This document shows, piece after piece, positions 35,601-42,841 of a DNA stretch of 64,000 bases; positions within the stretch are counted from its first letter, which is position 1; each line of letters opens with the position of its first letter. Both the position numbers and the translations under genes were made by a program. The notes beneath the pieces were generated by a model, which saw only the letters and a program-made list of their open reading frames with translations, had not been told where the DNA came from and did no database searches. This stretch comes from DATENM01 sp045807765 (GTDB lineage Bacteria; Acidobacteriota; Blastocatellia; UBA7656): NCBI GenBank assembly GCA_045807765.1, contig JBJMGU010000055.1, forward strand, positions 1 through 64,000, in the 5' to 3' direction.

Positions 35601-37049
35601 CTAACTCTTGGTCTCGGGGCCGGCGGGCTTGGCTTCTTCTTTCACCAGGTCGCCGTCCTTCAGATTGCGTAGCGTCTTGTAGGGGCCGATGATGATCCGC
35701 TCGCTCTCCTTCGGCCCGGTCTTCAGCTCGATCTCCTGATCGCCCTTGATCCCTGTGGTGACTTCGACAAAGCGCGCCTTGCCGTTGTCGTAGATGAAGA
35801 CGCCCTCGACCTCTTTCTTCTTTGCAGGCCCGCTGGCAGGCGGCTGCGGTTGCGTCTCGGCGGCTTTGTCCTTCGGCAGCTCGCGCGGCACGATGGCTTG
35901 CAGCGGCACGGTGGTGACGTTTTCAACCATCGCCGTGGTGATCGTCGCGGTCGCCGACATGCCCGGACGCAGCTTGTTGCGGATATCTTCGTTGGGGGTC
36001 AGCTTGATCTTGACGAGAAAATCTTTCGCCTCTTGCGAGTTGGCGTTCGAGGCGATGGTCTGTCCCGACTTGGTGATGGCCGAAGCGCCTTTCTCGATGA
36101 CTTCGCCATCGATCTCCTGCTCGCCGAGCGCATCAACTTTGACCTTGACCTTCTGTCCTAACTGCACATCGGCGATGTCTGTCTCGTCAACGTGGATTTC
36201 GGTGTTGATCTGCGACATATCGGCGACCGTCAGCAGCGGGGTTGTCGAAAAGCTCGCCAGGGCATATTCGCCGACCTTGACCGGCAGGCTCGAAACGACG
36301 CCGTCAATTGGCGAAAAGCGCGTCGTCTTCTTCAACTGATCGGCCTGCTGCGCCAGTGTCGCCTGTCCCTGCTTGACGCGCTGCTCGGATGAATTCAATG
36401 CTGCCTCGGCACGGTTGACCGCCAGCTCGGAATCTTTAATCTGCACCTTGATCTGGTTGATGCGCGCTTGCTGTGCGTTGACCGAGGCGCGCGCCTGATC
36501 GTAGCGCGATTTCACCGACTCGAATTGCGATTTGTTAATGACACCCTTTTCGACTAGCTCTTGATTGCGCTTGTACTCGCTTTCGGCGTAGTGGAGGTCA
36601 GCTTGCAAGCGTTCAAGCTCGGCCTCGGCGGCGCCGAGACTGGCCTTTGACTGGTTGACGTTGTTGCGCGCCTGATCGAGGGCGACCTGCTGGTTCTGCA
36701 CGTCGGCCTGCGTGACGCGGACGCTGGCTTCACCCGCGGTGACTGCGAAGCTCGATTGCGTCGGGTCAACTTTGACGAGCGGCTGACCCTTCTTGACTGC
36801 CTGACCCTCGGTGACATAGATGGCTTCGACGCGTCCCGGCACCTCTGCGGTCAGGTTGTAGATCGTCACCGGGCGAATTTCGCCCGACGCCGTGACCTTC
36901 GAGATCAATTGCGTGCGGCGCTCGATCTTGCCAACCTGCACCGGCTCGCCGTCGCGTTTCTTAAAGACTCTCGATAGAGCAATGATGGTAATGAGTCCGA
37001 CGACCACCAGCACAATGATGACGGTCTTTTTCCTACGATTGAGTGCCAT
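35601..37049 (-). CDS. Periplasmic adaptor (MacA/HlyD type) of ABC efflux system
   Basis: 482 residues. A short basic N-terminus and one membrane helix (VIIVLVVVGLITIIALS, about 10-26) anchor it in the inner membrane. The lipoyl half-motif follows (GEIRPVTIYNLTAEVPGRVEAIYVTEGQAVKKGQPLVKVD), then a long coiled coil at about 115-260 (ALDQARNNVNQSKASLGAAEAELERLQ). The second lipoyl half and a beta-barrel (FSPIDGVVSSLPVKVGEYA) come next. It links the permease to an outer-membrane channel, which is not encoded here. It is the first gene of the operon; its start is 185 bases from the divergent kinase-phosphatase gene. Confidence 0.9.
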   Translation of the reverse strand: MALNRRKKTVIIVLVVVGLITIIALSRVFKKRDGEPVQVGKIERRTQLISKVTASGEIRPVTIYNLTAEVPGRVEAIYVTEGQAVKKGQPLVKVDPTQSSFAVTAGEASVRVTQADVQNQQVALDQARNNVNQSKASLGAAEAELERLQADLHYAESEYKRNQELVEKGVINKSQFESVKSRYDQARASVNAQQARINQIKVQIKDSELAVNRAEAALNSSEQRVKQGQATLAQQADQLKKTTRFSPIDGVVSSLPVKVGEYALASFSTTPLLTVADMSQINTEIHVDETDIADVQLGQKVKVKVDALGEQEIDGEVIEKGASAITKSGQTIASNANSQEAKDFLVKIKLTPNEDIRNKLRPGMSATATITTAMVENVTTVPLQAIVPRELPKDKAAETQPQPPASGPAKKKEVEGVFIYDNGKARFVEVTTGIKGDQEIELKTGPKESERIIIGPYKTLRNLKDGDLVKEEAKPAGPETKS

Positions 37050-37199
37050 AAGAAGGGTCTGTCCTCCGAATTGAATTACGATTATCTAACCGCTTCTGAT
37101 TACGCCCTTGTTTTGCTTGAGGTTTCAAGAATCTTGTCGCAGTGATACCGACTTAACGATGATTTTAATCGTCCGCTTGGCGTCAGCCCAAAGGCGACC

Positions 37200-37220
37200 G
37201 GCTAAAGCCAAATTTTAGCC
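37200..37220. other. Small inverted repeat in divergent promoter region
   Basis: GGCTAAA (37200-37206) pairs with TTTAGCC (37214-37220) over seven bases. It lies in the 185-base gap between the efflux operon and the PP2C gene, 15 bases before the latter's possible start. An operator or a leader hairpin is possible, or a chance match. Confidence 0.35.
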
Positions 37221-37234
37221 CTCTATTCATCGCC

Positions 37235-39097
37235 ATGTCAAAAAGCCGCAGCCGCGAGCCTTTGTCATTTGCTCATTACAAAGAGCGGAGCGCTTGTGCT
37301 ATGCTTGTTAACCGCTATATGGATGAAGTGACGAGAAATATTGAGAACGCCTGCTCGGTGTGTGGGGCGACAGACAATGAGCTGGGGGCGCGCTTTTGCC
37401 AGGTCTGCGGCGCGAAACTCGGTTCCTCTTTGACCGCGCCGATTCAGCCTCCGACGCCCGCCGAACCGGGCAAAATCATCGCTTCGCGCTTTAAGATTCA
37501 ATTGCTGCTGTGGACGGCGCCAACTTATAACGCCTATTCGGCGACGGCGCTGGACGCTACCGGCACGAATTACACAATCGTCGAGCGCCGCCTGACCGAT
37601 GACGACCCGCTGACCGGGCGGTCGCCTGTGAATGCCGCCTCCGGTAGCGCCGCGGGCCGCACCTCCGGCAGTCTCGAAGAGGCAGGCGCCGCCTTCGAGC
37701 GCTTCGGCCTGTTCAAGCCTTTCGAGCATATGGTCGAAGGCGAAGCCGCTTACCTGGTTTTCGAAGAGATTCACGGCCAGGCCGTCGCCCACATCGATCA
37801 AGTGGACGAGAAGACGGCACGCGCTATCGGCGTCCAGCTCTGCACGCTGGCCGAGCAATTCCACCGCAATGGCTGGGTCTTCAACGGCTTTGAGCCGTAC
37901 AGCGTTTTCATCGATCAAGCGATGAGGGTGCGGCTGGTCGGATTTGAGCGGGCGCGACAAGTGCTGTCGGCGGTCGCTGACACGCCGATCTATCCGAGCC
38001 GCGGCTTTACCGCGCCCGAGTTGTTTGAAGACGATGCCGTCTATGACGTGCGTTCGGACGTTTACGCCATCGGCGCTTTGTTGCAATTCCTGCTGACCGG
38101 CGAGAGCCTGAGCGGCGAAGCGGGCAGTTGCCTTTACCCCGTGGCGACGGTCTTCCCGAACTTTGAGCGGTTGTTGACGCGGGCGCTTGCGGATCAGCCG
38201 CAGGCGCGTTTTCAGAGCGCCGCAGAGTTCCGCACGGCGCTCAACGACCTGAATCTCCCGGTCGTGCTGCAATCCGGCCACTTCACAGATGTCGGGCTGG
38301 TGCGCGAGCTGAACGAAGACAGCATTCTGGCGCTCAACCTGACGCAGTATTACGAATCTGTGCAGACGCAGATCGGCATCTATGTCGTCTCTGACGGCAT
38401 GGGCGGCGAAGCGGCGGGCGAGGTCGCTTCACGGGTCTCGGTGCGCGCCGTCGCCGAGTGGATGACCGACAAGCTGATCTCTGCGAGCTTGCGCTCGACC
38501 CACGAAGAGAAGATCGCCGCGCCGACGCAGACCGGCGGCCTGCGCCTGGCCATCGCCGACGGCAACGAGATGGCGACGACCGAAATGTTGCGTCAGGCGG
38601 TGGTGCATGCCAACCGCGAAGTCCTGGCCTACGCGCGCGCCAACCCCGACGAGCGCGGCCTGGGAGCGACGTTGACCGTCGCCATGATGGTCGGCGAAGT
38701 CCTGAGCATCGCGCACGTCGGCGACAGCCGCTGTTACCTGCTCAACGGCGAAAAATTCGAGCAGCTCACCGAAGACCATTCGCTGGTGCAGCGCATGGTC
38801 AATACCGGCAACCTGACGCGCAGCGAGGCGCGCATTCACCCCTACCGCAATGTCATCTACCGCTCAATCGGTGCTGACGATCAGATCGAAATTGATATCA
38901 TCCGCCGCAAGCTGGTGAGCGGCGATACCCTGCTGCTGTGCAGCGACGGTTTGAACGGCATGCTAGGCGATGATCACATCCGCGACATCCTCATGGTTAA
39001 TCCCGACCCATACGCCGCCGCCAAAGAGCTGGTTGTCGCTGCCAACGCCGCCGGCGGCGAAGATAACACCTCGGTCATCGTCGTGCGACTCTCCTGA
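37235..39097 (+). CDS. Zinc ribbon, pseudokinase and PP2C phosphatase fusion
   Basis: 620 residues from the first ATG; ATGs at 37301 or 37319 are possible true starts. A zinc ribbon is at 40-58 (CSVC, then CQVC). Residues about 85-335 have a protein-kinase-like fold but lack the catalytic residues: the HRD-K-N loop reads VFNGFEPYSVFI, DFG reads GFE, and the usual Lys strand reads YTIVERRL. Residues about 345-618 form a PP2C phosphatase with all metal-binding motifs: LNEDSI, VVSDGMGGEAAGE, GDSRCYL, CSDGLNGML and GGEDNTSVIV. It should remove phosphate from Ser/Thr of unknown targets, possibly controlled by the kinase-like domain. A repeat element follows its stop. Confidence 0.85.
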   Translation: MSKSRSREPLSFAHYKERSACAMLVNRYMDEVTRNIENACSVCGATDNELGARFCQVCGAKLGSSLTAPIQPPTPAEPGKIIASRFKIQLLLWTAPTYNAYSATALDATGTNYTIVERRLTDDDPLTGRSPVNAASGSAAGRTSGSLEEAGAAFERFGLFKPFEHMVEGEAAYLVFEEIHGQAVAHIDQVDEKTARAIGVQLCTLAEQFHRNGWVFNGFEPYSVFIDQAMRVRLVGFERARQVLSAVADTPIYPSRGFTAPELFEDDAVYDVRSDVYAIGALLQFLLTGESLSGEAGSCLYPVATVFPNFERLLTRALADQPQARFQSAAEFRTALNDLNLPVVLQSGHFTDVGLVRELNEDSILALNLTQYYESVQTQIGIYVVSDGMGGEAAGEVASRVSVRAVAEWMTDKLISASLRSTHEEKIAAPTQTGGLRLAIADGNEMATTEMLRQAVVHANREVLAYARANPDERGLGATLTVAMMVGEVLSIAHVGDSRCYLLNGEKFEQLTEDHSLVQRMVNTGNLTRSEARIHPYRNVIYRSIGADDQIEIDIIRRKLVSGDTLLLCSDGLNGMLGDDHIRDILMVNPDPYAAAKELVVAANAAGGEDNTSVIVVRLS

Positions 39098-39098
39098 A

Positions 39099-39188
39099 AG
39101 AAGTCAGAAGTCAGAAGACCGAATGGAAGAGGTAGTCGGCTCCGCCTCCGGTTTTTATTCTGACTTCTGACTTCTGACTTCTGACTCC
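39099..39188. repeat. Heptamer AAGTCAG inverted array element
   Basis: The left arm (39099-39118) has two and a half AAGTCAG units and the right arm (39160-39188) four CTGACTT units. The core has a small GACCG/CGGT hairpin and ends in a T-run (GGTTTTTA), so this copy may also work as a terminator after the PP2C gene. It starts two bases after that gene's stop. Confidence 0.88.
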
Positions 39189-39304
39189 TTGCTTTGACAA
39201 GTTTTGTCACGCGGCCTTCCAGAATCCGTTACCCTCACGATCAAACAGTTTTCAGCCGGCTTTATTTCTAAGCTGGTTATGCTACCCCAATTGGGCCTGT
39301 GGGG

Positions 39305-39320
39305 TGGCACGGGCATTGCT
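39305..39320 (+). promoter_or_regulatory. Sigma-54 promoter upstream of the sigma-70 factor operon
   Basis: TGGCACGGGCATTGCT matches the RpoN consensus TGGCACG-N4-TTGCT at every fixed position, with GG and GC ten bases apart. Transcription would begin near 39331, giving a leader of about 210 bases before the small gene at 39540 and the rpoD gene at 39887. A palindrome at 39286-39295 lies just upstream. No RpoN activator gene is in the window. Confidence 0.75.
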
Positions 39321-39410
39321 CCTAGTCGCGGCGTAGCTTCTTTGAAAAAGCGCAACGAGTGAGGTCAAGGGGGCGACGTCGCTCGCTGTTTTGTAACAGA
39401 GGTTACGCAG

Positions 39411-39477
39411 CAGAATTGCAGGCTGTCGGGCTGGGATGACGGGGGCCATGCCGGCCACGACAGCCTGCTTGATTCTG
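39411..39477 (+). promoter_or_regulatory. Long leader hairpin between sigma-54 promoter and small gene
   Basis: CAGAAT (39411-39416) pairs with ATTCTG (39472-39477), and after a small bulge GCAGGCTGTCG (39418-39428) pairs perfectly with CGACAGCCTGC (39458-39468). The GC-rich loop can form another stem (GGCC repeats). No U-run follows, so it does not look like a simple terminator. It lies in the untranslated leader 63 bases before the next ATG and could affect RNA stability or translation, or be a mobile repeat. Confidence 0.6.
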
Positions 39478-39539
39478 TGACTGACCCTGCGCCCCAGGGT
39501 TTTAGGATTTCCATTCCGCGAACATAAGGACACGAAGCG

Positions 39540-39821
39540 ATGCCAAGACATCAACACCTCATCGAAGAAGTGGGCGAGCTCGACCGATTGATTTCAGTCA
39601 TTGCGAGCGAAGTTGAATCCGAGCGCGCGAGCGGCGGTTACGCCGAAGCCTTGCTGCGTGAGATGCAAGAGGCGCTCACCGAATTGCGCCTGGCGCGCGG
39701 CGTTCGCCTGATGTGGCTGAATGCCCAGGGCGAAGCGCTTCCGACCGGAGCCATACGCCGCAATGCCGGCGGCGCGATAAGCGTCGGCGGTTGGACGCGG
39801 GCTGGCCAGCGCGTCGCCTAA
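39540..39821 (+). CDS. Small hypothetical protein upstream of the sigma factor
   Basis: 93 residues. The N-terminal two thirds form one predicted helical region (HLIEEVGELDRLISVIASEVE, then ALLREMQEALTELRLARG) and the C-terminus is Gly/Ala/Arg-rich (GAIRRNAGGAISVGGWTR). I do not recognise the family. AAGGA sits about 12 bases before the ATG, and the gene lies 66 bases before the sigma-factor start on the same likely sigma-54-driven transcript. It may be an accessory or anti-sigma-type partner, but that is only inferred from position. Confidence 0.55.
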   Translation: MPRHQHLIEEVGELDRLISVIASEVESERASGGYAEALLREMQEALTELRLARGVRLMWLNAQGEALPTGAIRRNAGGAISVGGWTRAGQRVA

Positions 39822-39886
39822 ACTTAGTCTTAACGCAGCACTGTCAAGCCGATCATCAGCTATTCTATCGCGCAGGGGGATTCATC

Positions 39887-41578
39887 ATGCCGGGCACCAA
39901 TCAGACTTACCCGAATGTTTACGACACTATCAACGAGACTGGCAAAGAGATTTCGCTGTTTGCCTTCGGCGACATCAATCAACTCTTGCCGCCCGAGCCC
40001 AGCCCGTCCGAAGAACTGGAAACGCTGGCCATTAACGATGCCGACGAAAGCTTCACCGATTCGGAGGAACCCAGCTTGATCGAAAGCCCGGTTTTGACGG
40101 CGGGCTCCGACGACGAGGCCGAGGTTGATCTGTCGCCGGGCCAGATGGATCGCTCGTATGACCCTGTGCGCCTGTATATGCGCGAAATGGCTTCGGTGGC
40201 TTTGCTGACCCGCGAAGGCGAAATCGTGTTGGCGCGGCGCATCGAGCGCGGCAACCAGCGCGGTGTGCGCGCCGTTTCGCGCTCGCCGATCTGCGCCGAA
40301 TACCTGCTCGACCTCGGCGAACAGTTGCGGCGCGGCAAGCTCGGCATCCGCGAGGTTGCTGATTTCAGCGATCAGGACGGCGTTGATGAGCTGGTGCTTG
40401 AAGCCTATCGCCTGCAAGCCCTGGCCGATCTGGCTGCCATCAAGAAGAGCTACGCGAAAGCCTCAAGGCTTGCAGAACGGCTCGCTGCCGAGCCGAAGCG
40501 CTCTGCGCGCCGGCAAAAGATTTATTTCAACCTTTGCCGGGCGCGCGTCGAGATGGGCCGATTGATGCGGGCGCTCAACTTGGCGCGACATCAGTATGGA
40601 CAGCTAGTCGGCCTGATCCGCCGCTCGGTCGAAGCCGGACGCGACACCCGTCGCAACGTGGCGAAGGCGACACAACTGCTCGAAGCTCGTCGCCGCAACC
40701 AGGACGAGCGCGGCTTGAAGAAGAATCTGCGCGAAGCCAAACATCGGCTTGCGAGTCTGGAATCCGGCTGGCGCGTCAGTCTCAACGAAGTCGAGCGCTC
40801 GCTGTGGGCTATCGAGCGTGGCGATTATGAGGCGAACGAGGCCAAGCGCGAGTTGACCGAAGCCAACCTGCGACTCGTCGTTTCGATTGCCAACAAGTAT
40901 TCAAACCGCGGCCTGCCGTTGCTCGACCTGATTCAGGAAGGCAACATCGGCCTGCTGCGCGCCGTTGATAAGTTCGAGTGGCGGCACGGCTTCAAGTTTT
41001 CGACCTATGCAACCTGGTGGATTCGCCAGGCGATTACCCGCGCCATCGCCGATCAAGCGCGCACCATCCGCATCCCTGTTCATATGTTCGACACCATCAC
41101 TCGCTTGACACGGGCGACGCGGGGGCTGGTACAAGAGCTGGGGCGCGAGCCGAGCTGCGAAGAGATCGCCGCTCGCATGGAGCTGCCTGTAGACAAAGTG
41201 CGGACGATCCTGCGCATCGCCCAGCAGCCGGTATCGCTTGAAACCCCGGTTGACGAAGAAGAGAATTCACACCTCGGCGATTTCATCGAAGACAAATCGA
41301 GCGTCAACCCGGCGGACGCCTTGATCGATCACAACCTGAAGGAAGCGACCGACGAAGCCTTACGCATGCTTTCGCCGCGCGAAGAGAAAGTCATCAAGAT
41401 GCGCTTTGGATTGTGCGCCAACGGCAACGAGCATACGCTCGAAGAGGTCGGCCATCACTTCTCGATCACCCGCGAGCGTGTGCGGCAGATTGAAGCCAAG
41501 GCGCTCAGGAAGCTGAGTCACGTGGCGCGCTCGCGCAAGCTGCGCTCGTTCGTTCCCGCCGCCCGTTTGTGCGGCTGA
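39887..41578 (+). CDS. rpoD: RNA polymerase sigma factor, RpoD/SigA type
   Basis: 563 residues from the ATG at 39887, preceded by CAGGGGGA; an open frame from 39713 is not convincing. An acidic N-terminus (1-90) is followed by region 1.2 (DPVRLYMREM, 92-101). A helical insert of about 190 residues is the non-conserved region of RpoD. Region 2 is at about 320-395 (ANLRLVVSIANKYSNRGLPLLDLIQEGN, FSTYATWWIRQAI), region 3 is present, and region 4 with its helix-turn-helix is at about 495-560 (TLEEVGHHFSITRERVRQIEAKALRKL). It directs RNA polymerase to -35/-10 promoters. A strong terminator follows. Whether it is the primary or a closely related stress sigma factor cannot be settled here. Confidence 0.9.
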   Translation: MPGTNQTYPNVYDTINETGKEISLFAFGDINQLLPPEPSPSEELETLAINDADESFTDSEEPSLIESPVLTAGSDDEAEVDLSPGQMDRSYDPVRLYMREMASVALLTREGEIVLARRIERGNQRGVRAVSRSPICAEYLLDLGEQLRRGKLGIREVADFSDQDGVDELVLEAYRLQALADLAAIKKSYAKASRLAERLAAEPKRSARRQKIYFNLCRARVEMGRLMRALNLARHQYGQLVGLIRRSVEAGRDTRRNVAKATQLLEARRRNQDERGLKKNLREAKHRLASLESGWRVSLNEVERSLWAIERGDYEANEAKRELTEANLRLVVSIANKYSNRGLPLLDLIQEGNIGLLRAVDKFEWRHGFKFSTYATWWIRQAITRAIADQARTIRIPVHMFDTITRLTRATRGLVQELGREPSCEEIAARMELPVDKVRTILRIAQQPVSLETPVDEEENSHLGDFIEDKSSVNPADALIDHNLKEATDEALRMLSPREEKVIKMRFGLCANGNEHTLEEVGHHFSITRERVRQIEAKALRKLSHVARSRKLRSFVPAARLCG

Positions 41579-41606
41579 TCGGCGGATCATTAAACCAGCG
41601 AATCAC

Positions 41607-41658
41607 AAAACGGCTGAATCGAATCGCTTGCCCTTGCAAGCCTCGGTTCAGCCGTTTT
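41607..41658. terminator. Bidirectional intrinsic terminator
   Basis: AAAACGGCTGAA (41607-41618) pairs with TTCAGCCGTTTT (41647-41658). The A-run and T-run at the two ends make it work in both directions, between the convergent rpoD gene and the minus-strand zinc-ribbon gene. The 28-base loop contains a smaller CTTGC/GCAAG stem. Confidence 0.88.
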
Positions 41659-42620
41659 CATTGGGCGCGAAAGCTCAGGTTGCGGCTCGCCGATAGGAAC
41701 ATCAGGCGGGAATAGCGCTCGAACTGGTCGCGGTTGTCTGTGGTCAGGCTCGACAGCGCGACGGGCCGGTAGGTAATGCCCTTGCGTTTCACGCCACGCG
41801 CTTCGTTGTGGCTGCGCTCGGGCCAGGCGCGCGCGAGCAAGCGCCGTAGACGGGCGAAATCTTCGTCGACGATGACTTGCGGGGCCGCTTTTTCGAGCAC
41901 GCGCAGGGCCGCATGAAAATTAAGCTCGGTGCGAAATGACAGCGGCGCAACCAGTCCCGAATAATCGAATCCGTCGGCGCGCAAGCGAAAGCCCTCTTCA
42001 AGCGAGCCGCCGTAGACATCAAGCACGGCTTCGTCCGAGCGGAACTCTGCCGTCTCTAATACGCTCGCCGATTGCGTGCGCATACCGCGCAGCCCTTCCG
42101 AATAATCCACGCGGTTCTGGCGCAGCGAGCCAACGACGATCACCCGAAGGGCGGAGGCTGGTATGGTCAACACGCCGCCGCTTTGCTGAACGACGACTTC
42201 ATTATCTTTAATCTCAATGTGCCGAGCGCGGATCAATTCGCGCTCGACGGCCAGCTCTTCATCAGCAACGACGAATGCCGCGAGCCCGCAATCGCACACC
42301 AGGGCGGCAATCATTTCGGCCTCCTGCCGCGTCTGGGATCGCGCGATGGGCAATCGCTTGTTAGCCGCAACCATCTCGCCGGCCTCCGTGATTTCGATCT
42401 TGAGCGCGGCGGCGAGCGCGGCGATGGCGGCTTCGTCGGCGGCCAGGCGCGGCGGTTCGAGAATCGTGTTGAAGGCGAGCTCGGCGGTATCCAGGTTGCG
42501 TTGCGGCGGCGCGCTGGTCAGCTTGCTGATTGGCAAGGTCTCGCCACAGTAAATGCACGTTCCGCGCGCCGCCGCCGTGCGCCGCCGGCAACGTGGACAG
42601 TTCATCACATCTTGATTCAA
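41658..42620 (-). CDS. Zinc-ribbon hypothetical protein, 320 residues
   Basis: The N-terminus has two CxxC pairs (MNCPRCRRR and CIYCGETLP), a typical zinc ribbon. The middle (about 70-130) has a regular helix pattern with LAAALKIEITEAGEMVAANKRLPIARSQTRQEAEMIAALV. The rest is a mixed alpha-beta region with VLTIPASALRVIVVG and FDYSGLVAPLSFRTELNFHAALRVL. I do not recognise the family. A second ATG five codons in could be the start. The stop codon touches the shared terminator with rpoD. Upstream is a long heptamer element and the divergent DUF3352-like gene. No signal peptide is seen, so it is probably cytoplasmic. Confidence 0.65.
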   Translation of the reverse strand: MNQDVMNCPRCRRRTAAARGTCIYCGETLPISKLTSAPPQRNLDTAELAFNTILEPPRLAADEAAIAALAAALKIEITEAGEMVAANKRLPIARSQTRQEAEMIAALVCDCGLAAFVVADEELAVERELIRARHIEIKDNEVVVQQSGGVLTIPASALRVIVVGSLRQNRVDYSEGLRGMRTQSASVLETAEFRSDEAVLDVYGGSLEEGFRLRADGFDYSGLVAPLSFRTELNFHAALRVLEKAAPQVIVDEDFARLRRLLARAWPERSHNEARGVKRKGITYRPVALSSLTTDNRDQFERYSRLMFLSASRNLSFRAQ

Positions 42621-42685
42621 GGCTTTCTCGCTTTCACGTTTTGAGTCGGTGGGGCTGCGGCGATTATACCACAGGGGACCAGAGG

Positions 42686-42822
42686 CCGGGGGCTAGGGGC
42701 TAGGGACTAGGGACTAGGGAGGAAGGCATTCTGCATACGATCACGAATCGGCTTCATCACGATCTTCTTGCTAGTCCCTAGTCCCTCTCCCCCAGTCCCT
42801 AGCCCTAGTCCCTAGCCCCTTT
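42686..42822. repeat. Heptamer GGGACTA/GGGGCTA inverted array element
   Basis: The left arm (42686-42722) has GGGGCTA, GGGGCTA, GGGACTA, GGGACTA. The right arm (42770-42822) has TAGTCCC, TAGTCCC, a C-rich spacer, CAGTCCC, TAGCCC, TAGTCCC, TAGCCCC. The core (42723-42769) is unique sequence. It lies in the divergent gap between the zinc-ribbon gene and the gene at 42842, so it may hold or disturb their promoters. It uses the same word as the element at 33337. Confidence 0.9.
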
Positions 42823-42841
42823 CGTGCTAAGATGCGCTTGA

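Larger units (their letters stand above)
39098..39539. other. 442-bp intergenic region: repeat, sigma-54 promoter and structured leader
   Basis: From left to right it holds the heptamer element 39099-39188, a ten-base palindrome CCCAATTGGG at 39286-39295, the sigma-54 promoter at 39305-39320, and a long hairpin at 39411-39477. AAGGA before the ATG at 39540 is the ribosome-binding site. I see no gene on either strand in it. Confidence 0.6.

Noticed and set aside
37265..38281. 338-codon minus-strand frame opposite the pseudokinase-PP2C gene
   Set aside because: No domain or start signal; the plus-strand frame has complete PP2C motifs.
39713..39886. 58-residue N-terminal extension of the sigma factor
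   Set aside because: It overlaps the small gene at 39540-39821 in another frame; CAGGGGGA before ATG 39887 supports the shorter form.
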